Source: Perspicuibacillus lycopersici (GTDB lineage: Bacteria; Bacillota; Bacilli; Bacillales; Caldibacillaceae). Taken from it: DNA of 64,000 bases. Positions 44,188 through 52,058 of the stretch are shown here, piece by piece. The notes below the pieces were generated by a model, which worked only from the letters and a program-made list of their open reading frames with translations, was not told the DNA's origin and made no database searches. Each line of letters begins with the position of its first letter. Position 1 is the first letter of the stretch. The stretch covers positions 335,048 to 399,047 of the forward strand of contig NZ_JAOUSF010000004.1 of assembly GCF_025660475.1 (NCBI RefSeq), written 5' to 3'. The position numbers and the translations under genes are program-made.

Positions 44188-44298
44188 TTATTCTTTGTAG
44201 CCACCCGCACGATTTGCTCGTTTAAAATCGCGTCCATAAATAACTTCCTGCGCCTTTTTTAATGAATTTTTCATTTTATCACGTTTTTTTCTATCCAT
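44188..44298 (-). CDS. yfhE: YfhE family protein, 36 residues
   Basis: A short frame beginning MDRKKRDKMKNSLKKAQEV and ending DFKRANRAGGYKE. The GRDFKRANRAGGYK end and the position beside yfhD, ahead of recX, fit YfhE. GAGGTG lies seven bases before the ATG. Function unknown. Confidence 0.8.
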   Translation of the reverse strand: MDRKKRDKMKNSLKKAQEVIYGRDFKRANRAGGYKE

Positions 44299-44455
44299 CG
44301 TTAAGCACCTCACCTTTTAAGATAGTTTTATTTTTCCCATCCAAGAAAAGGGAAATACATGAAAGATGAAAAAAGCTGTTATCCTTACAAAATTTTTCAT
44401 TTATGATAAATTAAAGGAAAGAATTAATTTTAACGAACAATGCGAGGTGATAGTT

Positions 44456-45271
44456 CTGCCTGTTATAAAGAAAATTACAGTACAAAAGAAAAACAAGGAA
44501 CGGTACAATATTTTTTTTGAAAATGGTAATGAAGAAGCATATGCCTTTAGTGTGAGTGAAGATGTCTTATTAAAGCACCAATTAATGAAAGGGAAGGAAC
44601 TATCCGAAGCGGATATGCAGGAGATTTTTTTCCGTGAAGAAATTCAAAAGGCATACAATCAAGCGATTAATTTCCTTTCGTACCGGATGCGTTCCGAAAA
44701 AGAGGTGTATCAGCATGTTACGGAAAAAGGCTATTCGATTGATATCGTTAAGGAAGTTATCGTGCGTTTGAAAAATAACCAGTTCATTAATGACCGAGAA
44801 TTTGCTATGAGCTTTGTGAGAACACAAATCAATACAGGGGATAAAGGGCCAAAAGTTATCAATGGTGTCTTAAAGGAAAAAGGCATAAACGTGGAAATCA
44901 TTGAAGAGGCAGTTTCGTTATTTTCACCAGAGCTTCAGCTGGAAAAGGCAGAGAAGCTTTGTAGAAAATGGATCCAAAAAAAGAAGCAATCGTCCCTGCC
45001 AAAATTAAAGCTTGATTTGCAAGCTATGCTTGTAAGAAAGGGATATGTAGGTGGAATTGCTAATCAGGCAATTGGCATTGCTTTAGAAGATGTTGATGAG
45101 GATCAGGAATGGAATGCCATTGTTGTTCAAGGCGAGAAGGCATGGAATAAATACCATCTTCAAGAGAATGGAGCGAGAAGACTAAAGGTAAAGCAATTTT
45201 TATTCCGAAAAGGGTTTCCACTCGAGCTAATTGATCGATTTTTAGCAGAAAAGCAATCAGAGAATTTCTAA
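44456..45271 (+). CDS. recX: RecA regulator RecX (CTG start proposed)
   Basis: A 271-residue RecX made of three-helix repeats; RALNFLSYRMRSEKEV-like text (here QAINFLSYRMRSEKEV), INDREFAMSFVRT and VKQFLFRKGFPLELIDRFL are typical. RecX binds and modulates RecA filaments. Bacillus RecX begins MPxIxKI; here the matching codons are CTG CCT GTT, and GAGGTGA lies five bases before the CTG. An upstream frame to 44366 has no homologous content. GTG at 44447 is the alternative. Confidence 0.88.
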   Translation: MPVIKKITVQKKNKERYNIFFENGNEEAYAFSVSEDVLLKHQLMKGKELSEADMQEIFFREEIQKAYNQAINFLSYRMRSEKEVYQHVTEKGYSIDIVKEVIVRLKNNQFINDREFAMSFVRTQINTGDKGPKVINGVLKEKGINVEIIEEAVSLFSPELQLEKAEKLCRKWIQKKKQSSLPKLKLDLQAMLVRKGYVGGIANQAIGIALEDVDEDQEWNAIVVQGEKAWNKYHLQENGARRLKVKQFLFRKGFPLELIDRFLAEKQSENF

Positions 45272-45332
45272 AAAAATACTTGAACAAATAACCAAAAATA
45301 AACAATAAACGAATGAAGGGGAAGCAAAGTTT

Positions 45333-45653
45333 ATGACGGAAAAACGCTATAGTCAAATGACCGAGTATGAGCTTAAACAAGAAATCGCATCATTACGAGA
45401 AAAGGCACGGAAGGCGGAGCAGCTAGGAATTGTGAATGAATACGCTGTGTTAGAGCGCAAAGCATTAATGGCCTCTGCGTATTTACTAAATCCTAAAGAT
45501 TTCAAGCGTGGCGAAATTTATCGATTAAAGGGAGAAGACAACACCTATTTCCGTGTGGACTATTTAAAAGGTGTTTTTGCATGGGGGTATCGTTTAAATG
45601 GAGAGTCACATGAAGAAGGTATTCCAATTTCACTTTTGGAGCTACCAAAATAA
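45333..45653 (+). CDS. yfhH: YfhH family protein (DUF1811)
   Basis: A 106-residue protein opening with a helical half (about 1-55, MTEYELKQEIASLREKARKAEQLG) followed by a small beta domain (RGEIYRLKGEDNTYFRVDYLKGVFAWGYRL). Position after recX and length agree with YfhH. Function unknown. GAAGGGGAAG precedes the ATG. Confidence 0.88.
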   Translation: MTEKRYSQMTEYELKQEIASLREKARKAEQLGIVNEYAVLERKALMASAYLLNPKDFKRGEIYRLKGEDNTYFRVDYLKGVFAWGYRLNGESHEEGIPISLLELPK

Positions 45654-45658
45654 GAGAG

Positions 45659-45688
45659 AAAAGATCCAGCACTAGCACTGGATCTTTC
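45659..45688. terminator. bidirectional terminator between yfhH and sspK
   Basis: AAAGATCCAG (45660-45669) pairs with CTGGATCTTT (45678-45687) in the gap between convergent genes. Confidence 0.75.
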
Positions 45689-45694
45689 TTCATC

Positions 45695-45853
45695 TTATTC
45701 TTCTCTTTGACTAGACGCTTTCATTCGTTCCTGTGGATGGGTGTTAGTCGTACCATCAGCACGTTTCGAAGCATATTTTGCTTGTGCCCGTGGCATTCCC
45801 TCTAATTTTATATCCTTCTGATTCGGAAAGTTGCTATCTTTATTGCGAACCAT
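45695..45853 (-). CDS. sspK: small acid-soluble spore protein K
   Basis: A 52-residue minor [23 protein letters not shown], then [20 protein letters not shown] and [12 protein letters not shown]. The [19 protein letters not shown] block is diagnostic of SspK. Expression is expected in the forespore under sigma-G. GAGGAGG lies eight bases before the ATG, immediately after a terminator-like hairpin (45868-45900). Confidence 0.93.
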   Translation of the reverse strand: MVRNKDSNFPNQKDIKLEGMPRAQAKYASKRADGTTNTHPQERMKASSQREE

Positions 45854-45867
45854 GCTATTCCCTCCTC

Positions 45868-45900
45868 AAAAAAAGAAGTACGCATCTGCTGCGCACTTCT
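45868..45900 (-). terminator. terminator-like hairpin between yfhP and sspK
   Basis: Minus strand AGAAGTGCGC pairs with GCGTACTTCT (one mismatch), followed by TTTTTTT. The T run directly abuts the sspK ribosome-binding site. Confidence 0.7.
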
Positions 45901-45980
45901 AGTATTTGTGGTTTACTGGTGAATATTACTTTCCTTATATTGGTAAGAAAAAATCAGAGATAATATGCTATAATTGACAT

Positions 45981-46961
45981 TTAATTTGGAATAATTTCCA
46001 GCTTCTTACGTAATTTTTTCTTATTATAAATCCAACCTGTATAGGAAGATAATATGTTTAAATCATGATCTAATTGGACAATTGCCACGAATGGATAATG
46101 TCCATTACTACGGTACCGTAAATCAATAAAACGAACTTCAATATAGCGACTTCCTTCTTCTACTTCCCACCGATAAACTGGTGAAAATGATAAAAAGGCA
46201 GAAATATTTTTGTCCTGCTTTGCTGCATCCATGATCGCATTATCTGGAAGTGGGATTCGTTTGTATTCATCCAATAAAACGACATCATTGCGATAAGCAC
46301 GGGCTACATAAAACATATCCTTGGCAATGATCGCTACCCGCCATTGGAAAAATTTAACTGTAGGACTTAAAATGATATCCTCCGTATTCGGAATTTGTTG
46401 TTTTACAATTTCGCATATTGAATTTCGGAGATAATAACGGTACAAATAATAGCCAATTAATAGTACATATACAATTGGAAAAATAATTCGCGGGTCTGCA
46501 CCAGCAAGCCAGCAAATGATACCTATCACATGAAGTGCAAAAATCACTGGATCAAAGGTGTTAATCCAGCCTAAAGCAACCCATTTATTCGAAAACGGAC
46601 GAAGTGCCTGGGTGCCATATGCATTAAAAATATCGACAAATACATGGATGAACACAGCGATAAAGGTCCATAACCATAGATGGAATAAATTTGCTGCAGG
46701 AAACAAGGGGTACAAAAAAGCTAAAATCAACAACGGCCATAAAAAAACAGCAGGAATGGAATGGGTAATGCCACGGTGATTACGAATATAGACCGCATTA
46801 TTTCTAAGCTTTAAAACAGTATCTATATCGGGAATTTGCGAACCTATAATGGTGGCAATCAACACACTATGCGCGGTTGCTGTACTGCTATAAACGACCG
46901 GATCAATAGTGGCTAATCCACCTAGGGCAATACCCATTACAACATGTGTACCAGTATCCAC
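45981..46961 (-). CDS. yfhP: YfhP membrane protein, LexA-binding/metal-dependent hydrolase-like (DUF457)
   Basis: A 326-residue membrane protein. The DUF457 motifs are MDTGTHVVMGIALGG, IIGSQIPDIDTV and NHRGITHSIPAVFLWPLL, with five or so helices and a C-terminal soluble part of about 120 residues. Conserved His and Asp in H-x-R-G-x-T-H-S suggest metal binding. The start is GTG with CGGAGG upstream. Position between sspK and mutY matches B. subtilis. Confidence 0.9.
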   Translation of the reverse strand: MDTGTHVVMGIALGGLATIDPVVYSSTATAHSVLIATIIGSQIPDIDTVLKLRNNAVYIRNHRGITHSIPAVFLWPLLILAFLYPLFPAANLFHLWLWTFIAVFIHVFVDIFNAYGTQALRPFSNKWVALGWINTFDPVIFALHVIGIICWLAGADPRIIFPIVYVLLIGYYLYRYYLRNSICEIVKQQIPNTEDIILSPTVKFFQWRVAIIAKDMFYVARAYRNDVVLLDEYKRIPLPDNAIMDAAKQDKNISAFLSFSPVYRWEVEEGSRYIEVRFIDLRYRSNGHYPFVAIVQLDHDLNILSSYTGWIYNKKKLRKKLEIIPN

Positions 46962-47116
46962 AATTTGAACCTCCGTATTACAATTTCGATAGAAGCTTTT
47001 AACAATCTAGTATAAACTTATATATATGTAACAGTTTATAATTAGGATTGTACAAAAACAACAAATTATATTAATAATATACCCAATTTTAAGTTTATCA
47101 TGCTGGAGGAAGTACA

Positions 47117-48229
47117 TTGAACGAAAGAATTGAAACATTAGTGAAAGATTTTCCGATTCAAGCGTTTCAAACAGCACTTATCGATTGGTTCCAATCCGAA
47201 AAGCGCGATTTACCTTGGCGGAAAAATAGGGATCCATATAAAGTATGGGTTTCTGAAATTATGCTCCAACAAACAAAGGTTGATACCGTTATACCGTATT
47301 TTCATCGGTTTATCGATAAATTTCCGACAATAGAAGCATTAGCGAATGCAGATGAACAGGATTTATTAAAGGTGTGGGAAGGTTTAGGCTATTATTCGCG
47401 AGCTCGAAATTTACAAACCGCAGTACGTGAAGTACAAGCTAGCTACGGCGGTAAAGTACCAATGTCGAAAGAAGAATTCGGAAAATTAAAGGGAGTCGGT
47501 CCATATACAACAGGTGCCGTATTAAGTATAGCGTACGGAATCCCTGAGCCAGCAGTTGATGGAAATGTCATGCGTGTGCTCTCCAGAATTTTTTGCTTAA
47601 GTGACGATATTGCAAAAGTAAAAACGCGAACTTTTATAGAAGGAATTACAAGAGAAATTATTTCTGAGGAAGATCCTTCCAGCTTCAATCAAGGATTGAT
47701 GGAGCTCGGGGCAATGATTTGTAAACCAGGAACGCCAGCCTGTCTATTATGCCCTGTCCGGGAATTTTGCCAGGCATATGCTGAAGGAAAGCAGTCCGAT
47801 TTACCGATAAAATCTAAAGCGAAAAAAGGCAACACCGTGCACCTAACCGCAGCAGTACTTCTTGATTCTGACAACCGTATAATAATTTGCAAACGACCGG
47901 AAAATGGATTACTAGCCAATTTATGGGAGTTCCCAAACGAGGTAGCAGTAAAAAACGGACCAAAAAATTTACTAAGTAGCTTTGAAACCGAACTAGCAAC
48001 AAAGCATGGAATCCAAACACACGTAGAATCCCCACTTTGTACGATAGAGCATGTATTTTCTCATTTGAAGTGGAATATTCAAGTGTATGTCGGTAAGGTA
48101 GAGGGAACCATTGAAGAAACAAATGAGCTAAAAGCAGTAGCAATTGAAGAGGTAACCGACTATCCAATGCCAGTATCACATCAGAAAATATGGAAGAATT
48201 ATTTGGATGGTAGAGTAACTGGGAGATGA
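47117..48229 (+). CDS. mutY: A/G-specific adenine glycosylase
   Basis: A 370-residue base-excision enzyme that removes adenine opposite 8-oxoguanine. The HhH-GPD core carries the catalytic Glu in SEIMLQQT (Glu47) and Asp in EPAVDGNVMRV; the 4Fe-4S ligands are C-x6-C-x2-C-x5-C in CKPGTPACLLCPVREFC. The C-terminal NUDIX-like domain (about 225-365) recognises 8-oxoG. The start is TTG with GGAGGAAG upstream. Confidence 0.95.
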   Translation: MNERIETLVKDFPIQAFQTALIDWFQSEKRDLPWRKNRDPYKVWVSEIMLQQTKVDTVIPYFHRFIDKFPTIEALANADEQDLLKVWEGLGYYSRARNLQTAVREVQASYGGKVPMSKEEFGKLKGVGPYTTGAVLSIAYGIPEPAVDGNVMRVLSRIFCLSDDIAKVKTRTFIEGITREIISEEDPSSFNQGLMELGAMICKPGTPACLLCPVREFCQAYAEGKQSDLPIKSKAKKGNTVHLTAAVLLDSDNRIIICKRPENGLLANLWEFPNEVAVKNGPKNLLSSFETELATKHGIQTHVESPLCTIEHVFSHLKWNIQVYVGKVEGTIEETNELKAVAIEEVTDYPMPVSHQKIWKNYLDGRVTGR

Positions 48230-48235
48230 ATAGGG

Positions 48236-48440
48236 ATTTTTCGGAGTATCTCGCGTAATTTTTATGGAAAATGAAGCGGGAATTTCGGGAATCCCCGCTG
48301 ATTTTTCTGGAAGTGAGGGGAATTTTTCGGGAAAATAGCAAGCAATTTCTTGGAAGTAAAGCAAAAAATTCGGGAATCTACCAGAATTTTTCAAGAAAGT
48401 GCAGATGATATTTCGGGAACAAGATAAGTAATTTCTCGAA
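48236..48440. repeat. array of ten degenerate repeats of about 21.4 bp
   Basis: A core close to AATTTTTCGGGAA recurs; its TC (or equivalent) falls at 48241, 48264, 48285, 48306, 48327, 48348, 48370, 48391, 48413 and 48434. Steps are 21-23 bp. It starts directly behind the mutY stop codon and ends before yfhS. The apparent minus-strand frame across it is a by-product. Confidence 0.8.
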
Positions 48441-48493
48441 GGTGCATCTTCATACAAAAAATACACCCCACCTTGTGAATTATATCAAAACTC

Positions 48494-48718
48494 TCAATCA
48501 TGCACCGTCTCTGTCCCATGCGTATAATCTGCTTCCAGCCTTCTTAATCCGCCACGGGATTCGATTTCACTAATAATTTCTCGATAAATCGTTTGTCCTT
48601 CCTGATTTAAATACGGAAGTATTTGTTGAAAGGAATGCTGGAAATGTGCTAATTCACTACTTCTCCATTCGTTCATCGAAAGCATTGTTAATTCCGTCAT
48701 ATCTCTACCTACATACAT
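48494..48718 (-). CDS. yfhS: YfhS family protein
   Basis: A 74-residue protein: MYVGRDMTELTMLSMNEWRS, then HSFQQILPYLNQEGQTIYRE and SRGGLRRLEADYTHGTE. Size and location after mutY fit YfhS. Function unknown. GAGGTG precedes the ATG at 48718; the frame reaches a GTG at 48727, which is part of the ribosome-binding site. Confidence 0.8.
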   Translation of the reverse strand: MYVGRDMTELTMLSMNEWRSSELAHFQHSFQQILPYLNQEGQTIYREIISEIESRGGLRRLEADYTHGTETVHD

Positions 48719-48875
48719 TGCAAACACCTCTTTTTTCCTTAGTTTTTATTTGTGGTGAGAAAAATATACGAACGGGTAGACAGGAGCTTCGACAAATTTT
48801 TACAAATTTCTTTTTAATTTTTTGGATAGTTTCTTATCATTCTGGTTACATTAATTCCAGTGGAGGTGATAACAA

Positions 48876-49055
48876 ATGGCTAAACAAAACAAAACTTCAG
48901 CTGGTACTAATGTACAAAACGTAAGACAACAAAATGCACAATCTGCACAAGGTTCACAAGGCCAATTCGGTACTGAGTTTGGTAGTGAAACTGATGTACA
49001 ATCAGTGCGCAAAGCTAATCAAAAAGCTGAATCTAATAAACAAAAAAATTCTTAA
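48876..49055 (+). CDS. sspE: gamma-type small acid-soluble spore protein
   Basis: A 59-residue gamma-SASP: MAKQNKTSAGTNVQNVRQQN, SAQGSQGQFGTEFGSETDVQ and SVRKANQKAESNKQKNS. The QGQFGTEF-x-SET block with the adjoining N-x-Q-x-VR segments marks the family. B. subtilis SspE has two such repeats; this one has a single GTEF block, so it is short. Gamma-SASPs store amino acids in spores and carry GPR protease sites. GGAGGTGAT precedes the ATG. Confidence 0.95.
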   Translation: MAKQNKTSAGTNVQNVRQQNAQSAQGSQGQFGTEFGSETDVQSVRKANQKAESNKQKNS

Positions 49056-49086
49056 TACTTAATGAGCTAGAAACAACGACTACACG

Positions 49087-49115
49087 AGGCGCTTCTGTAA
49101 TGGGGGCGCCTTTTT
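49087..49115 (+). terminator. intrinsic terminator of sspE
   Basis: AGGCGC (49087-49092) pairs with GCGCCT (49106-49111), followed by TTTT. Confidence 0.75.
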
Positions 49116-49282
49116 ACTTTTTCATCCACAAGAAAAATAATCTCTCCAGAAAATAACAGGTCTTTTGTTTTAAAATCCTCTATGAAACGTTATAATAAAA
49201 AAATAAACAATGATACGTATATAATGTTTGGAATAAAAAATAGGACAAACCTCTTTGGTAAATAGAAAGTAGGGATTTAAAA

Positions 49283-49816
49283 ATGGGTATACCCATGGAA
49301 GGAGAAACCATCCAAATACACAGTTATAAGCATGATGGGCATATACACCGTGTATGGGAGGAAACGACTGTATTAAAAGGTACGAAATCAATTGTTATAG
49401 GAGGGAATGATCGAACAACTGTTACGGAATCGGATGGTAGGACGTGGATTACAAGAGAGCCTGCTATTTGCTATTTTCACTCACAGCATTGGTTTAACAT
49501 TATCGGTATGCTACGTGAGGACGGAATTCATTATTACTGTAATTTAAGCTCACCATTTGTGGTAGATGATGAAGCATTAAAATATATTGATTATGATTTG
49601 GATATTAAAGTATTTCCAGATATGACCTTCGTCATTTTAGATGAGGATGAATATGAAGAGCATCGTCAATTAATGGGCTATCCAGATGTAATTGACAAAA
49701 TATTAAAGGCAAATATGGATAAATTAATCAAATGGATTCGTCAAAAGAAAGGTCCATTTGCACCAGACTTTATTGATACTTGGTATGAAAGATATTTAAC
49801 GTATCGGAACTTTTAA
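49283..49816 (+). CDS. ygaC: nucleoside tri-/diphosphate phosphatase (DUF402, YgaC)
   Basis: A 177-residue DUF402 protein, essentially collinear with Yga[65 protein letters not shown] and the closing [17 protein letters not shown]. Staphylococcal Ntdp of this family hydrolyses NTP and NDP with divalent metal; the acidic cluster YDLDIKV...DEDEYEEH fits. The start keeps MGIPMEGE, as in relatives. Confidence 0.93.
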   Translation: MGIPMEGETIQIHSYKHDGHIHRVWEETTVLKGTKSIVIGGNDRTTVTESDGRTWITREPAICYFHSQHWFNIIGMLREDGIHYYCNLSSPFVVDDEALKYIDYDLDIKVFPDMTFVILDEDEYEEHRQLMGYPDVIDKILKANMDKLIKWIRQKKGPFAPDFIDTWYERYLTYRNF

Positions 49817-49869
49817 TAATCATTAGGATAAATTTTCCATCCGTTTGTGTAGTGAAACGATTACATATG

Positions 49870-49900
49870 AAGCCTGTTGCTAAAAACAACAGGCTTTTTC
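49870..49900 (+). terminator. intrinsic terminator of ygaC
   Basis: AAGCCTGTTG (49870-49879) pairs with CAACAGGCTT (49887-49896), followed by TTTTC. Confidence 0.85.
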
Positions 49901-49982
49901 TATGGTTTGCTAATGATTATTTTTTAATTTCGTTCAAATACTAGAGATACAGACAAAATAATAGAAGGAAGGGGAGACTTTT

Positions 49983-51728
49983 ATGGGGATTATGCGCCGT
50001 TATATGGAATTTGTTAAGCCCTATCGAAAACAAATTGTCATTACGCTTATTATTGGTATCATCAAATTTATTATCCCATTACTAATTCCAATCCTAATTA
50101 AGTATGTTATCGATGATGTTATCGCCAATGATTTATTAACAAAGGATGAAAAGCTAACAAGGCTTTTTCTTTCCATCGGTATTATGGGCTTTATTTTTGT
50201 TGTCATTCGTCCACCCGTGGAATATTATCGGCAATATTTTGCACAATGGACATCCAATAAAATTTTATATGACATTCGAAAATTTTTATATGGCCATTTA
50301 CAAAAATTAGGCTTGCAATTTTATGCAAATAAAAAAACAGGGGAGGTTATCTCCCGGGTAATTAATGATGTGGAGCAGACAAAAGAATTCGTTATTACGG
50401 GACTAATGAATGTATGGATCGATTTAACAACGATTTTCATTGCACTTGGAATTATGCTCGCGTTAGACATTAAGCTGACATTGGTTTCCATTATAATGAT
50501 TCCGTTTTATGCTATTTCGATAAAATATTTCTTCGGTAATTTACGAAAATTAACAAGAAATCGTTCCCAAGCACTTGCAGAGGTACAGGGCTATTTACAT
50601 GAGCGGGTGCAAGGAGTTGCTGTTATTAAAAGCTTTGCAATTGAAGAGCATGAACAAACATTATTTAATAAAACGAATCGAAATTTTTTACAAAAAGCAT
50701 TAGCACATACGAGCTGGAATGCGAAAGCATTTGCGGTTGTGAATACGATTACGGATATTTCGCCCATATTAATCGTTGCCTATGCCGGGTATGAGGTTAT
50801 TAATGGAAATTTATCAATAGGTACAATGGTTGCCTTCACAGGCTATATTGAGCGCTTATATGGTCCGCTACGGAGATTGGTTAATTCCTCAACAACATTA
50901 ACACAAGCAGTCGCTTCCATGGACCGAGTGTTTGCATTGATTGACGAGGAATATGACATTACTGATAAGCCGAATGCAAAAGAAATACAAAAGGCACATG
51001 GACATATTGAATTTCGCGATGTATCTTTCAGCTACGGGGAAGACGAGTCACTTGCATTGAAAAATATCTCCTTAAATATAACGGCAGGGCAAACCATTGC
51101 ATTAGTTGGGATGAGTGGTGGTGGAAAATCTACTTTAGTTAGCTTAATCCCAAGGTTTTATGATGTGACTAGTGGAAAAATTTTGCTCGATGGTAGTGAT
51201 ATTCGTGATGTGAAGGCACATAGTCTTCGCAATCAAATCGGTATGGTTTTACAGGATAATATTTTATTTAGTGATACAGTAAAGGAAAATATTTTACTTG
51301 GGAAGCCAGGGGCAAGCGATGAAGAGGTTATCGAGGCAGCCAAGGCGGCAAATGCGTATGATTTTATTATGAATTTGCCAAATGGTTTTGATACGAAGGT
51401 TGGCGAGCGAGGCGTGAAGCTTTCCGGCGGACAAAAACAGCGGGTTGCTATTGCGCGAGTATTTTTGAAAAACCCACCTATTTTAATATTGGACGAGGCT
51501 ACCTCTGCCCTAGATTTAGAAAGTGAACATTTAATTCAAGAAGCATTAGACAAATTAGCGAGAGACCGGACAACATTAATTGTTGCCCACCGATTATCTA
51601 CGATTACCCATGCCGATCAAATAGTGTTAGTCGAGCATGGGAAAATAGTGGAGGTTGGCCGTCACGAGGAACTCATGGCGAAAAAAGGACATTATTACGA
51701 GTTATTTGATGTACAAAATTTAAATTAA
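49983..51728 (+). CDS. ygaD: ABC exporter, fused membrane and ATPase domains (YgaD type)
   Basis: A 581-residue half-transporter. Six helices in about 1-310 form the ABC_membrane domain; the ATPase part has Walker [10 protein letters not shown] (about 371), signature LSGGQKQR and Walker [13 protein letters not shown]. It functions as a homodimer or heterodimer exporting lipids or drugs in relatives; substrate unknown. GGAAGGGGAG precedes the ATG. Position matches ygaD. Confidence 0.92.
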   Translation: MGIMRRYMEFVKPYRKQIVITLIIGIIKFIIPLLIPILIKYVIDDVIANDLLTKDEKLTRLFLSIGIMGFIFVVIRPPVEYYRQYFAQWTSNKILYDIRKFLYGHLQKLGLQFYANKKTGEVISRVINDVEQTKEFVITGLMNVWIDLTTIFIALGIMLALDIKLTLVSIIMIPFYAISIKYFFGNLRKLTRNRSQALAEVQGYLHERVQGVAVIKSFAIEEHEQTLFNKTNRNFLQKALAHTSWNAKAFAVVNTITDISPILIVAYAGYEVINGNLSIGTMVAFTGYIERLYGPLRRLVNSSTTLTQAVASMDRVFALIDEEYDITDKPNAKEIQKAHGHIEFRDVSFSYGEDESLALKNISLNITAGQTIALVGMSGGGKSTLVSLIPRFYDVTSGKILLDGSDIRDVKAHSLRNQIGMVLQDNILFSDTVKENILLGKPGASDEEVIEAAKAANAYDFIMNLPNGFDTKVGERGVKLSGGQKQRVAIARVFLKNPPILILDEATSALDLESEHLIQEALDKLARDRTTLIVAHRLSTITHADQIVLVEHGKIVEVGRHEELMAKKGHYYELFDVQNLN

Positions 51729-51739
51729 TTTTGCATAGA

Positions 51740-51770
51740 AAAATCGGGTATAAAAATACTCGATTTTTTT
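51740..51770 (+). terminator. intrinsic terminator of ygaD
   Basis: AAATCGGGTAT pairs with ATACTCGATTT (one mismatch) around AAAA, followed by TTTT. Confidence 0.8.
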
Positions 51771-51872
51771 ACTGTAGAATTCAAACTAGGTTATTTCATA
51801 AATGTATGGAAAAATTTACAGGAGAATGCAAGGTTCTTCGTCGGAAAAATCGTTACTATAAAGTTAGATAAC

Positions 51873-51903
51873 ATACCAATACAAAGGTGATTGGTATTTT
51901 TTT
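51873..51903 (+). terminator. second terminator-like hairpin, upstream of the sigma-fusion gene
   Basis: ATACCAAT (51873-51880) pairs with ATTGGTAT (51890-51897) and is followed by seven T. It is 100 bp past the ygaD terminator, so it either ends a short transcript or attenuates one. The rest of 51904-52058 shows no clear element. Confidence 0.6.
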
Positions 51904-52058
51904 ATGCCAAATAGTAGAAAAAGGAAATAATCAATGGAAGAGAACGGGAAAAAACGGTACAATATAGTTGTTAAATTATTCTAAGAATTAATAATACATA
52001 TAATCGATTTTAAATAGTTAATAGATTATAAGAAAAACATACAGGGGGTAACACATTT

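Noticed and set aside
45981..46961. Inner-membrane metal-dependent hydrolase as LexA-type regulator
   Set aside because: A regulator role is sometimes attached to YfhP-like names, but no DNA-binding domain is visible here.
48176..48466. 96-aa minus-strand frame behind mutY
   Set aside because: It covers the 21.4-bp repeat array and the end of mutY; the period is not a multiple of three and no start signal is present.
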